Source of the DNA: CAYRVX01 sp964642165
Lineage (GTDB): Bacteria > Planctomycetota > Phycisphaerae > SM23-33
NCBI GenBank assembly: GCA_964642165.1
Contig: CAZXOC010000082.1
Location: 1-25,413 of the forward strand
Direction of reading: 5' to 3'
DNA length: 25,413 nucleotides
How positions within the stretch are numbered: position 1 is the first letter of the stretch; each line of letters opens with the position of its first letter. Positions 6,670-14,552 of the stretch are shown here, piece by piece. A program made the position numbers and the translations under genes. A model generated the notes under the pieces. The model saw only the letters and a program-made list of their open reading frames with translations. It was not told the origin of the DNA and made no database searches.

Positions 6670-8334
6670 ATGGGACATCGATTCGCGCAGCTCCTTGTGC
6701 TATCGATCCTCGGGGCCTCGATGCCGGCCTCGGCGCAAGGGCAGGACGCGGCCGCCAAGATCGACGAGCTGTTCGGCCAGACGATCCGCGAGGTCAAGGC
6801 CACGCCCACGCGGGAGGACGACGTGAAGCTGGCGCGGGACCTGTTGGCGGCAGCGCGGGCGGACTCCCAGGACGCGGCGACGGCCGTGGCCCTCTGCGAC
6901 GCTGTCTACGGGCTCGCCTCCCCCGCCGCCGCGGGGCTGGACGTGGCGGCCGAGGCCGTCGAGCTGCTCGGCCAGCGCGCGCCGGAGCGTGCGGCCGACT
7001 GCGGGCAGAAGGTGCTGGTCATCCGTCGCCGGCAGTACGCCGCGGCGACCGGGGCGAGCCGCGCCGCGGCGGGCGGGAAGCTTATCGAGGCGCTGGAGAA
7101 CGTCGTCGAGGGCCTGGTCAAGAAGGGCCAGTACGCCGACGCGATCACGTACCTGCGGCAGGCGTCGTCCGTGGCGTCGGGCATTCGTTCGTCGCGGAAG
7201 GGGCCGATCCAGGCCGAGATCGACCGGCTGGTCGCCCTGGACCGGCTCCATCGCGTGATTCGCGAGCTGGAGGCCCGGCTGAAGGCAGACCCCAAGGACG
7301 ACTACGCCCGCCGCAGGCTCATCGACCTGTACCTGATCGAGCTGGACGATCCCACCCGGGCCGCCGCGCTGCTCGGCCAGGACGCCGACGAGGCCCTGCG
7401 GACCTACATCCCCCTGGCGGTGAAGGAGGTCTCCGAGCTGAAGCCCCAGGCCTGCCTGGAGGTGGGCAACTGGTACTACAGCCTCCGGACCAAGGCCACC
7501 ACGCCGATGGGCAAGCCCGCGATGCTCCTGCGGGCCCAGGGCTATCTCGAGCGGTACGTCCAGGAGGCCGACGCCGGCGACCTGACCGTCGTCAAGGCCA
7601 AGCTCACGCTGGAGAAGATCGAGAAGGAGCTGGACGCGCTCGCCCCGGCCGGTCCCTGGCTCGACGTGCTGAAGCTCGTCAATCCATCCAAGCACGCCGT
7701 GAGGGGGCGCTGGCTGCGCCAGGGGCGGAGGATCGGGGTCGCCGCCACCGGGCACGATCGCGTCGTGATCCCCATCGCGCCCAAGGGCGACTACGAGCTG
7801 AAGGTCCAGTTCGCCCGCAGCAAGGGCGACGGGGACGTGAACGTGGTCCTGCCGGTCGGCCCGGCCTGCGTGACGCTGGCGCTCAGCGAGCACCGGGCCC
7901 GCGCGAGCGGCCTCAGCGCGGTCGACGGCAGCTTCCACCGGGACAAGGAGGCCCCCGCGTCCGCCGGGCTGACCAACCGCACGGCGCACAACGTCCACGT
8001 CAAGGTGACGACGAAGGACGGCTCGGCCAAGATCCGCGCGTCGCTGGACGGGAAGAAGCTGCTGGACTGGTCCGGTGCGCCGTCGGCGCTGTCTGTCGCC
8101 GACGACTGGCGCCTGCCCAACAAGACCGTCCTGGGGCTCGGGACCTACTCGGGCTGCACGACCACCTTCGCCAGCGCGCAGCTCCGGATGCTCACCGGCA
8201 GGGCGGCGCCCGTGGAGATCGCCGTCCGCAACGAGAACGACGGCCGGCGCGAGTGGTGGCGGGACGTCGTGGACCGCTGGCGGCAAGGCGGGGGGCGAAC
8301 GCCCCGCCGGGGCAACTGGGGCCGCCGACGCTGA
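6670..8334 (+). CDS. Secreted helical-repeat protein with C-terminal lectin-like domain
   Basis: 554 aa. ATG 6670 follows GAGGGAG and opens a signal peptide (MGHRFAQLLVLSILGASM, cleavage after PASA). Residues about 25-325 are predominantly helical and TPR-like, with repeated Ala/Leu/Arg-rich helices and charged turns; no strict TPR consensus is seen. Residues about 328-535 (from WLDVLKLVNPSKHAV, through YELKVQFARSKGDGDVNVVL, to the TVLGLGTYSGCTTTFASAQL segment) look like a concanavalin/DUF1080-like beta sandwich that planctomycetes often attach to exported proteins. That fold usually binds or cleaves carbohydrate, but no catalytic residues can be assigned here. The C-terminus is Arg/Gly-rich. 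It precedes the sialic-acid cluster, with two hairpins in between, so it is probably a separate transcript. Confidence 0.75.
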   Translation: MGHRFAQLLVLSILGASMPASAQGQDAAAKIDELFGQTIREVKATPTREDDVKLARDLLAAARADSQDAATAVALCDAVYGLASPAAAGLDVAAEAVELLGQRAPERAADCGQKVLVIRRRQYAAATGASRAAAGGKLIEALENVVEGLVKKGQYADAITYLRQASSVASGIRSSRKGPIQAEIDRLVALDRLHRVIRELEARLKADPKDDYARRRLIDLYLIELDDPTRAAALLGQDADEALRTYIPLAVKEVSELKPQACLEVGNWYYSLRTKATTPMGKPAMLLRAQGYLERYVQEADAGDLTVVKAKLTLEKIEKELDALAPAGPWLDVLKLVNPSKHAVRGRWLRQGRRIGVAATGHDRVVIPIAPKGDYELKVQFARSKGDGDVNVVLPVGPACVTLALSEHRARASGLSAVDGSFHRDKEAPASAGLTNRTAHNVHVKVTTKDGSAKIRASLDGKKLLDWSGAPSALSVADDWRLPNKTVLGLGTYSGCTTTFASAQLRMLTGRAAPVEIAVRNENDGRREWWRDVVDRWRQGGGRTPRRGNWGRRR

Positions 8335-8350
8335 GGCACGCGTGCGAAAC

Positions 8351-8378
8351 GTCCCGGCAGCCCGGGCGGCGCCGGGAC
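8351..8378. terminator. Terminator-like hairpin after the lectin-like protein gene
   Basis: GTCCCGGC (8351-8358) and GCCGGGAC (8371-8378) form a perfect 8-bp stem with a 12-base loop, 16 bases after the stop at 8334. There is no T-tract. A second hairpin follows at 8416-8434. Confidence 0.45.
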
Positions 8379-8415
8379 AGCCTTCGCGGGGAAAACGTGT
8401 GACAGCTTCGCCTCC

Positions 8416-8434
8416 CGGGGCTATCGTTGCCCCG
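8416..8434. terminator. Second hairpin just before the sialic-acid cluster
   Basis: CGGGGC (8416-8421), loop TATCGTT, GCCCCG (8429-8434). It is 34 bases before the GTG start at 8469. It may belong to a tandem terminator with 8351-8378 or to the leader of the downstream operon; I could not find a convincing promoter in 8335-8468. Confidence 0.35.
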
Positions 8435-8468
8435 ACGTGACGCCCCTCCGATACGATGGAGGCGACGG

Positions 8469-9593
8469 GTGACCCCGCGCCGGCGCTACATCGAGACGCT
8501 CACCTTCGGCTCACCGGACAAGGTGCCCTTCCAGCCGGGCGGGCCGAGGGAATCCACGCTTGCCGCCTGGCACGGCCAGGGCCTGCCCCAAGGCGCCGAC
8601 TGGCACGCCTGCCTGCTGGAGACGCTCGGCATCGAGCCGGAGACGACCGGGCCCCGGGTGTCCCTCGGCGTGGACTTCCGCATGATCCCCCAGTTCGAGG
8701 AGAAGGTGCTCGAGCGTCGCGACGGGCACCTGGTGGTCCAGGACTGGAAGGGCAACGTCTGCGAGATCTCCGACGCGTACGACGTGACGTACCTCCGCCA
8801 CGCGAAGGACTTCGTCACGCGGAGCTGGATCCGCTGCCCCGTGGAAAGCCGTGGCGACTGGGAACGGATGAAGCGGCGCTACGAGATCGACGCGCCGGGC
8901 CGCTGGCCCGACGACTTCGAACAGCGCTGCCAGCGGGTCCGCGACCGCGACTGGGTGCTGAGCGTGAGCTTCCCGGGCCCGTTCTGGCAGATGCGGGAAT
9001 GGTGCGGCTTCGAGGGCCTGTGTATGATGATGATCGACGAGCCGGACCTCGTGGCGGACATGGCCGCGTTCTGGTGCGAGTTCGTCGCGGCGCTGCTGGA
9101 GCGGATTTGCGCCCGCGTCGTGCCCGACCGCGTCGCCATCGGCGAGGACATGGCCTACAAGGCCAAGGCGATGATCTCCCCCGCGATGACGCGCGAGTTC
9201 TGCCGGCCGAGCTGGCGACGCTGGAGCAACCTGCTGCGACAGGCCGGCTGCCCCATCATCGACATGGACTCCGACGGCTACGTCGGCGAGCTGATTCCGG
9301 CCTGGATCGAGTCGGGCATCAACGTCTGCGACCCGATCGAGGTGGCCGCCCACAACGACATGGTGGCGTTCCGGGAGCAGTTCGGCCGCCGGATCGCCTT
9401 CCGCCAGGGCGTGGACAAGCGGGCCATCGCCAAGGGCGGTCGCGTCATCCGCGAGGAGCTGAAGCGCCTCGAGCCGGTCGTCGCCGGCGGCGGGTACATC
9501 CCCGGCTGCGACCACGGCGTGCCGTCGGACATTTCCTGGCCGGCGTTCGTGGACTACGCGCGCCTGCTGGCGCACATGACCGGCTGGCTGTAG
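8469..9593 (+). CDS. URO-D-superfamily (uroporphyrinogen decarboxylase-like) protein, likely a methyltransferase-type enzyme
   Basis: 374 aa. The start GTG 8469 is set by GGAGG with a 6-base spacer; the frame extends further upstream but without protein-like sequence. No signal peptide, so cytoplasmic. The order TPRRRYIETLTFGSPDKVPF, then SVSFPGPFWQMREWCGFEGL, DRVAIGEDMAYK, DMDSDGYVGELIPAWIESGI and the C-terminal GGGYIPGCDHGVPSDISW is the COG0407/URO-D pattern, with the late GCDH segment where zinc-linked corrinoid methyltransferases (MtaA/CmuA type) carry His/Cys ligands. True HemE is unlikely because the N-terminal porphyrin-binding RQAGR motif is absent. It is the first gene of a cluster with spacings of 51, 39, 49 and 11 bases ending in sialidase. 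A role in removing O-methyl or similar groups from sialic acids would fit, but that is inference. Confidence 0.8.
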   Translation: MTPRRRYIETLTFGSPDKVPFQPGGPRESTLAAWHGQGLPQGADWHACLLETLGIEPETTGPRVSLGVDFRMIPQFEEKVLERRDGHLVVQDWKGNVCEISDAYDVTYLRHAKDFVTRSWIRCPVESRGDWERMKRRYEIDAPGRWPDDFEQRCQRVRDRDWVLSVSFPGPFWQMREWCGFEGLCMMMIDEPDLVADMAAFWCEFVAALLERICARVVPDRVAIGEDMAYKAKAMISPAMTREFCRPSWRRWSNLLRQAGCPIIDMDSDGYVGELIPAWIESGINVCDPIEVAAHNDMVAFREQFGRRIAFRQGVDKRAIAKGGRVIREELKRLEPVVAGGGYIPGCDHGVPSDISWPAFVDYARLLAHMTGWL

Positions 9594-9644
9594 CGCCAGG
9601 CCGGAACCGGGCGCCGCCGCCGGCGCTTCGCAGACGAGAAAGGC

Positions 9645-10820
9645 ATGGCCATGCGCAAGATACGGATCGCCCTCTGGCTTGCGGCGGCGCTGACGTGGGC
9701 CTCGGCGCTCGCCGCGGCCGAGGCGCCCCGACGCCCCGTCCGCAAGCTCGTCGCCGTCGAGGGCAAGGGCTACCTCGAAACGGTCGACGGCTATCCCGTG
9801 CTGCACCTGAAGGGCACGCCGGAGGAGATGGGCCGCCAGCACGGGACGCTGCTGAGGAAGCGCGTCCGGGCCAACGTCGAGTTCCTGCTGAGCACGGACC
9901 GCGAGGCCGACGTGTCGCTCGGGCGCGTGCGGATCCCCCGGCGCATGATCGCCGGCGTGCTCAACGTGGCGTTCGAGAAGAAGGTCCCCGAGCGCTTCGA
10001 GCGGGAGATGAAGGCCCTCGCCGCCGCGGCGGGCGTGCCCGAGTGGAAGGTTCGCGCCGCCAACCTCATCCCGGAGGTCTTCCATTGCAGCGGCTTCGCC
10101 CTGCTGAAGCAGACCACCGCCGAGGGCGAGCTCTACCACGGGCGCGTGCTGGACTACGGCGTCGACATGAAGCTCCAGGAGCACGCCGTGCTGATCCTGC
10201 AGGAGCCGGCCGGGCGGATCGCCTTCGCCAACGTCTCCTACGCCGGCTTCATCGGCTCGGTGACGGGCCTGAACCTCAAGCAGGTGAGCATCGGCGAGAT
10301 GGGCGGCGGGGGCGTCGGGCAGTGGCGAGGCATCCCGATGGCCTTCCTCGTCCGCATGGTCCTCGCCGACGCGGGCACGCTCGAGCAAGCCGTCGACGTC
10401 TTCCGGAAGAACCACCGGACCTGCGAGTACTACTACGTGATCGCCGACGCGAAGGCCAACGACGCCGTCGGCATGCGGGCCACGCCCGACGAGCTGGAGA
10501 TCGTCCGCCCCGGCCAGAAGCATGCCCTCCTGCCGAACCCCGTGCCGCACACCATTCTGATGTCGGCGGGGGACCGCTACCGGCACCTGTCGCGGCTCGT
10601 CGCCAAGGGCGCGGGCACGTTCACGCAGCAATCGGCGATCCGCCTGATGGACGCCCCCGTGGCGATGAAGGCCAATCTGCACAACGCGCTGATGGTCCCG
10701 GGCGACGGCGTGCTGTGGGTCGCCAACGCCGCCACCGACGGCAGCGGCGCCTGGAAGCAGAAGTACCACCGCTTCGACGTGCGCGAGCTGATGCGCACGC
10801 GCCCGGCGAAGTCGAAGTAG
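9645..10820 (+). CDS. Exported C45-family Ntn hydrolase / acyl-transferase (6-APA acyltransferase-like)
   Basis: 391 aa (ATG 9645; a second ATG at 9651 is equally possible). Residues 1-24 are a signal peptide ending ASALAAA. VLHLKGTPEEMGRQHGTLL (about 52-70) is the usual N-terminal box of peptidase family C45. HCSGFALLKQTTAEGELYHG (about 147-166) carries the presumed nucleophile Cys148, and GRVLDYGVDM follows as in the acyl-CoA:6-APA acyltransferase / bile-salt hydrolase fold. LHNALMVPGDGVLWVANA near the C-terminus is also typical. Family members cut themselves before the Cys and then hydrolyse or transfer acyl amides. Being exported and next to sialidase and NanA, it could act on the N-acyl group of a sialic acid or amino sugar, but a peptide or amide unrelated to sialic acid is possible. 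Confidence 0.75.
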   Translation: MAMRKIRIALWLAAALTWASALAAAEAPRRPVRKLVAVEGKGYLETVDGYPVLHLKGTPEEMGRQHGTLLRKRVRANVEFLLSTDREADVSLGRVRIPRRMIAGVLNVAFEKKVPERFEREMKALAAAAGVPEWKVRAANLIPEVFHCSGFALLKQTTAEGELYHGRVLDYGVDMKLQEHAVLILQEPAGRIAFANVSYAGFIGSVTGLNLKQVSIGEMGGGGVGQWRGIPMAFLVRMVLADAGTLEQAVDVFRKNHRTCEYYYVIADAKANDAVGMRATPDELEIVRPGQKHALLPNPVPHTILMSAGDRYRHLSRLVAKGAGTFTQQSAIRLMDAPVAMKANLHNALMVPGDGVLWVANAATDGSGAWKQKYHRFDVRELMRTRPAKSK

Positions 10821-10859
10821 CGCGAACGGCCGCGCCGCCCAGCAAGGGAACGCGTCACG

Positions 10860-11780
10860 ATGATCGAGGTCGATAAGACGCACGGACTGATCGCCGCCCC
10901 GCACACGCCGATGGACCCCGCCGGCGAGGTCCGCCTGGAGCTCGTCGAAGCCCAGGTGGACCTGCTGGCCCGCAACGGCGTCGCGGGCGCGTTCGTCTGC
11001 GGAACGACCGGCGAGGGGCTCTCGCTGACGATGGCGGAGCGGCGGGCCGTCGCCGAGCGGTGGGTGCGGGCCGCGGCCGAGGGCTTCCGCGTCATCGTCC
11101 ACGTCGGCCACACCGCCCTGCCCGCCGCCCGCGAACTGGCCGCCCACGCGCAGAAGATCGGCGCCTTCGCCATCGGCACGCTGCCGCCGATCTTCTTCAA
11201 GCCGCCCGGCGTGGCCGAACTGGTGGACTTCGCCTCTCGCGTCGCTGGCGCGGCCCCCGAGCTGCCGTTCTACTACTACCACATCCCCGCGATGACCGGC
11301 GTGGAGCTACCCATGCGGGAGTACCTCGCCGCTGCGGGCGAGACGATCCCCAACGCCGCCGGCGTGAAGTTCACCTACGAGGACCTGGCGGACTACGCGG
11401 CCTGCCTCGCGCTGGACGGCGGGCGGCTCGACTGCCTCTTCGGGCGCGACGAGGTCCTGCTGTCGGCCCTGGCGCTCGGGGCCGAGGGCGCCATCGGCAG
11501 CACGTACAACTTCGCCGCGCCGCTGTATCTTCGGCTCATCGAGGCGTTCCGCGCCGGCGACCTGGCGACGGCCCGGCAGCTCCAGGCCACCTCGATGGCC
11601 ATGATCCGCGCCGTCCATCGCCAGGGCCCCGGCGTGGTGGGCTTCAAGCACGTGATGGCGATGATCGGCCTGGACGTCGGTCCCGTGCGCCCGCCGCTTC
11701 GCCCGCTGGGCGACGAGCGGGTCCGCGCCCTTCGCGCCGAGCTGGAGGAGATCGGTTTCTTCGAGGTGTGCAGCACGTGA
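10860..11780 (+). CDS. nanA: N-acetylneuraminate lyase (DHDPS superfamily aldolase)
   Basis: 306 aa, the usual length of the family. It cleaves N-acetylneuraminate to ManNAc and pyruvate in the cytoplasm through a Schiff base. Visible landmarks: CGTTGEG at residues 47-53 (pyruvate carboxylate binding), VIVHVGH at 78-84, FYYYHIPAMTGVEL at 137-150 with the catalytic Tyr140, Lys170 in AAGVKFTYEDL, and AEGAIGSTYNFAAPLY. The HVG and GSTYN segments match NanA better than DapA, whose substrate-binding Arg pattern I do not see. Start ATG 10860 has a weak Shine-Dalgarno (AAGGGAACG). The location between a C45 hydrolase and the NanM-transporter fusion fixes the role. No nanE or nanK follows. Confidence 0.9.
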   Translation: MIEVDKTHGLIAAPHTPMDPAGEVRLELVEAQVDLLARNGVAGAFVCGTTGEGLSLTMAERRAVAERWVRAAAEGFRVIVHVGHTALPAARELAAHAQKIGAFAIGTLPPIFFKPPGVAELVDFASRVAGAAPELPFYYYHIPAMTGVELPMREYLAAAGETIPNAAGVKFTYEDLADYAACLALDGGRLDCLFGRDEVLLSALALGAEGAIGSTYNFAAPLYLRLIEAFRAGDLATARQLQATSMAMIRAVHRQGPGVVGFKHVMAMIGLDVGPVRPPLRPLGDERVRALRAELEEIGFFEVCST

Positions 11781-11829
11781 GCGCGACGCGGGCACCGAGG
11801 TACGCCCCTCCCCGGACGGAGACGACCCC

Positions 11830-14541
11830 ATGAAACGCAGGCCCGCCATTCTGCTGCTCTCGCTGTTGGCGATCGCCCCAACGGCCTTCTGCGCCGGGAG
11901 TGACGCGCTGAGCTGGTCCGAGCTGCCGCCGCTGCCGCCGGCGCGGGGGCAGGCGAAGCAGATCGGCTTGGCCGGGCCGTTCGTGGGCGTCCATCACGAC
12001 GCCCTGATCCTCGCCGGCGGGGCGAACTTCCCCGACGCCCCGCCCTGGCGCGGCGGAACGAAGGTCTGGTGGGCGGACGCCTTCGTCCTCGTCCGCGACG
12101 TCGACGGCACGTACGCCTGGACGGCCGATCCGAACCACAAGCTCCAGCGCCCGCTGGCCTACGGGGCGGCCGTCTCGACCGACAGCGGCGTGGTCTGCAT
12201 CGGCGGCTGCGACGCCAACCAGTGCTACGCCGACTGCTTCCGCCTGTCCTGGGACCCCCGGCGCGGGCGGCTGGAGACGGCGCGGCTGCCGTCGCTGCCC
12301 AGGCCGTTGGCGTTCTGTGCGGCGGCGAAGGTCGGCAACGTCATCTACGTCGCCGGCGGGCAGGAGACGATGAAGGACGCCCGCGCGACGAAGACGTTCC
12401 TCGCGCTGGACCTCTCGACGGAGGGCGACGCGAACGCGTTCGTCTGGCGCGAGCTGGCCCCCTGGCCGGGACCGCCGCGGATCGTGCCCGTCGCCGCCGC
12501 CCAGAGCGACGGCGCCGACCCGTGCTTCCACGTCTTCAGCGGGCGAGACGTGGCGCCGGGCCAGGTCGCCGTCCCGCTGACCGACGCGTACCGGTACGAC
12601 CCGAAAGACCTGCGGCGACCGTGGAGGAAGCTCGCCGACATCGCGCCGAACGGCGAGGAGCCCCGCTGCGTGATGGCCGCCACCGCCGTCGCCTCGGGCG
12701 CGCACCACATCCTGATCTTCGGCGGCGACGACGGAAAGCCCTTCCTCGAGCTCGAGCGGCTGGGGCGCACGATCGCACAGACCGCCGACGAGGCCCAGGC
12801 CACGGCGCTGGCCCAACGCAAGGCCCGGATGCTCGACGGCCACCCCGGCTTCGCCCGCGACGTCCTGGCCTACCACACGGTCACCGACACGTGGACGAAG
12901 CTCGGGCGCCTGCCGACCGGCAGCCACGTCACCACCGCCGCGGTGCGCTGGGGCGATTCCATCGTCATCCCCAGCGGCGAGATCCGCCCCGGCGTCCGCA
13001 CGGCGAAGGTCTGGCAGGCTCGCGCCGCCGCGCCCGGGGGATTCGGGGCGATCAACTACGCCGTGCTGGGCGCCTACCTGCTGGCGCTCGTGGCGATGGG
13101 CGTGTACTTCGCCCGGCGCGAGAAGACCACCGACGACTTCTTCAAGGCCGGCGGGCGGATCCCCTGGTGGGCGGCCGGGCTGAGCATCTTCGGCACGCAG
13201 CTCAGCGCCATCACCTTCATGGCCATTCCGGCCAAGACGTTCGCCACCGACTGGCGGTACTTCCTGGGGAACATGGCGATCGTGATGGCCGCCCCGCTGA
13301 TCGTGCTGCTGTTCCTGCCGTTCTACCGGCGCCTGAACGTCACGACGGCCTACGAGTACCTGGAGCGGCGTTTCAACCTCGCGGCGCGCCTGCTGGGCAG
13401 CGTGATGTTCATGCTCTTCCAGTTCGGGCGGATCGGGATCGTCCTGTTCCTGCCGTCGCTGGCGCTGTCGGTGGTGACGGGCCTGAACGTCCACGCCTGC
13501 ATCGTCGTCATGGGCGTGCTGTGCGTCTTCTACACCGTGCTCGGCGGCATCGAGGCCGTGATCTGGACCGACGTCCTCCAGGTGTTCGTCCTCGTCGGCG
13601 GGGCCGTGCTGTGTCTCGTGCTGATCGCCTTCCAGGTGCCCGGCGGATGGAACGGCATGAACGACGTGGCCGAGGCGGCCGGCAAGTTCCGCGTGCTGGA
13701 CTTCCGCTTCGACCTGACGACGGCGACGTTCTGGGTGATGCTCCTCGGCGGGCTCGGCGCGAACCTCGTCAGCTACGGCAGCGACCAGACGGTGATCCAG
13801 CGCTACCTGACGACGAAGGACGAGAAGTCCGCCGCCCGCGGCATCTGGACGAACGCGCTGCTGTGCATCCCGGCGTCGCTGCTGTTCTTCGGGCTGGGCA
13901 CGGCGCTGTTCGCGTTCTACAAGTCTCGGCCGCAAGCCCTCAACGCGACGGTCGAGAACGCCGACGCGATCCTTCCGTGGTACATCGTCACGCATCTCCC
14001 CGCGGGCGTGTCGGGGCTGTTGATCGCGGGGCTGTTCGCCGCGGCGATGAGCAGCCTGGACAGCAGCATGAACAGCGTGGCGACCGCGCTGACGACGGAC
14101 TTCTACCGTCGGTTTCGCCCCGCGGCCGCCGACCGCGCGTGCCTGCGCCTGGCGCGCGGCGCGACGGTCGTGGTGGGGCTGCTGGGCACGGGCTTCGCGC
14201 TGATGATGGCCCAGTGGGAGATCAAGTCGCTGTGGGACCAGTTCGCGACGTTCCTGGGCCTGTTCGGCGGCGGGCTCGGCGGGCTGTTCGTGCTGGCGAT
14301 CTTCACGCGCCGCGCGCACGGCGCCGGGGCCGTCGTCGGGCTGCTGGCCAGCGGGGCCGTCCAGTTCGCCCTCCGGCAGTTCCATCCCCTGCACCCCTGG
14401 TTCTACGCGGTGACGGGCATCGCCTCGTGCGTCGTCGTCGGCTACCTCGCCAGCCTGCTCATCCCGACCCGAAGACGCCCCCTCGACGGGCTGACGATCC
14501 ACACCATTCACCGGCGTCCCGCCACCGGCAGGGACGCGTGA
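11830..14541 (+). CDS. Fusion of exported kelch N-acetylneuraminate mutarotase (NanM-like) and sodium:solute symporter
   Basis: 903 aa. Residues 1-21 are a signal peptide. Residues about 25-395 form a kelch-type beta propeller of the cyclically permuted mutarotase family: LSWSELPPLPPARGQ, DALILAGGANFPDAPPW, VCIGGCDANQCYADCF, VIYVAGGQETMKD, ILIFGGDDGKP. NanM speeds conversion of alpha- to beta-sialic acid outside the cytoplasm. From residue about 406 (INYAVLGAYLLALVAMGVYF) to the end are 13 or so hydrophobic segments of an SSS transporter, with FFKAGGRIPWWAAGLSIFGT, SAITFMAIPA and the late GLFAAAMSSLDSSMNSVAT signature of the Na+ site. The propeller thus hands substrate directly to its importer. 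The gene starts 49 bases after nanA, and its stop is 11 bases before sialidase, so the genes are probably cotranscribed. Confidence 0.9.
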   Translation: MKRRPAILLLSLLAIAPTAFCAGSDALSWSELPPLPPARGQAKQIGLAGPFVGVHHDALILAGGANFPDAPPWRGGTKVWWADAFVLVRDVDGTYAWTADPNHKLQRPLAYGAAVSTDSGVVCIGGCDANQCYADCFRLSWDPRRGRLETARLPSLPRPLAFCAAAKVGNVIYVAGGQETMKDARATKTFLALDLSTEGDANAFVWRELAPWPGPPRIVPVAAAQSDGADPCFHVFSGRDVAPGQVAVPLTDAYRYDPKDLRRPWRKLADIAPNGEEPRCVMAATAVASGAHHILIFGGDDGKPFLELERLGRTIAQTADEAQATALAQRKARMLDGHPGFARDVLAYHTVTDTWTKLGRLPTGSHVTTAAVRWGDSIVIPSGEIRPGVRTAKVWQARAAAPGGFGAINYAVLGAYLLALVAMGVYFARREKTTDDFFKAGGRIPWWAAGLSIFGTQLSAITFMAIPAKTFATDWRYFLGNMAIVMAAPLIVLLFLPFYRRLNVTTAYEYLERRFNLAARLLGSVMFMLFQFGRIGIVLFLPSLALSVVTGLNVHACIVVMGVLCVFYTVLGGIEAVIWTDVLQVFVLVGGAVLCLVLIAFQVPGGWNGMNDVAEAAGKFRVLDFRFDLTTATFWVMLLGGLGANLVSYGSDQTVIQRYLTTKDEKSAARGIWTNALLCIPASLLFFGLGTALFAFYKSRPQALNATVENADAILPWYIVTHLPAGVSGLLIAGLFAAAMSSLDSSMNSVATALTTDFYRRFRPAAADRACLRLARGATVVVGLLGTGFALMMAQWEIKSLWDQFATFLGLFGGGLGGLFVLAIFTRRAHGAGAVVGLLASGAVQFALRQFHPLHPWFYAVTGIASCVVVGYLASLLIPTRRRPLDGLTIHTIHRRPATGRDA

Positions 14542-14552
14542 GGAGGACCTCC

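Noticed and set aside
8427..8457. Promoter TTGCCC / TACGAT ahead of the sialic-acid cluster
   Set aside because: The spacer is 19 bases and the -10 ends 11 bases before the GTG and abuts the Shine-Dalgarno, leaving no room for a normal leader.
8567..8584. TGGCACG with GG-N10-GC spacing inside the URO-D gene
   Set aside because: It fits the sigma54 spacing but lies within a coding region and lacks the TTGCW context; likely chance.
11644..14511. 955-aa minus-strand frame opposite the NanM::SSS gene
   Set aside because: No family resemblance and extreme His/Gln/Arg/Gly content; the plus-strand gene is unmistakable.
12069..14552. Upstream extension of the sialidase frame
   Set aside because: The extension overlaps the transporter in another frame and is low complexity; ATG 14553 has a strong ribosome-binding site and a signal peptide.
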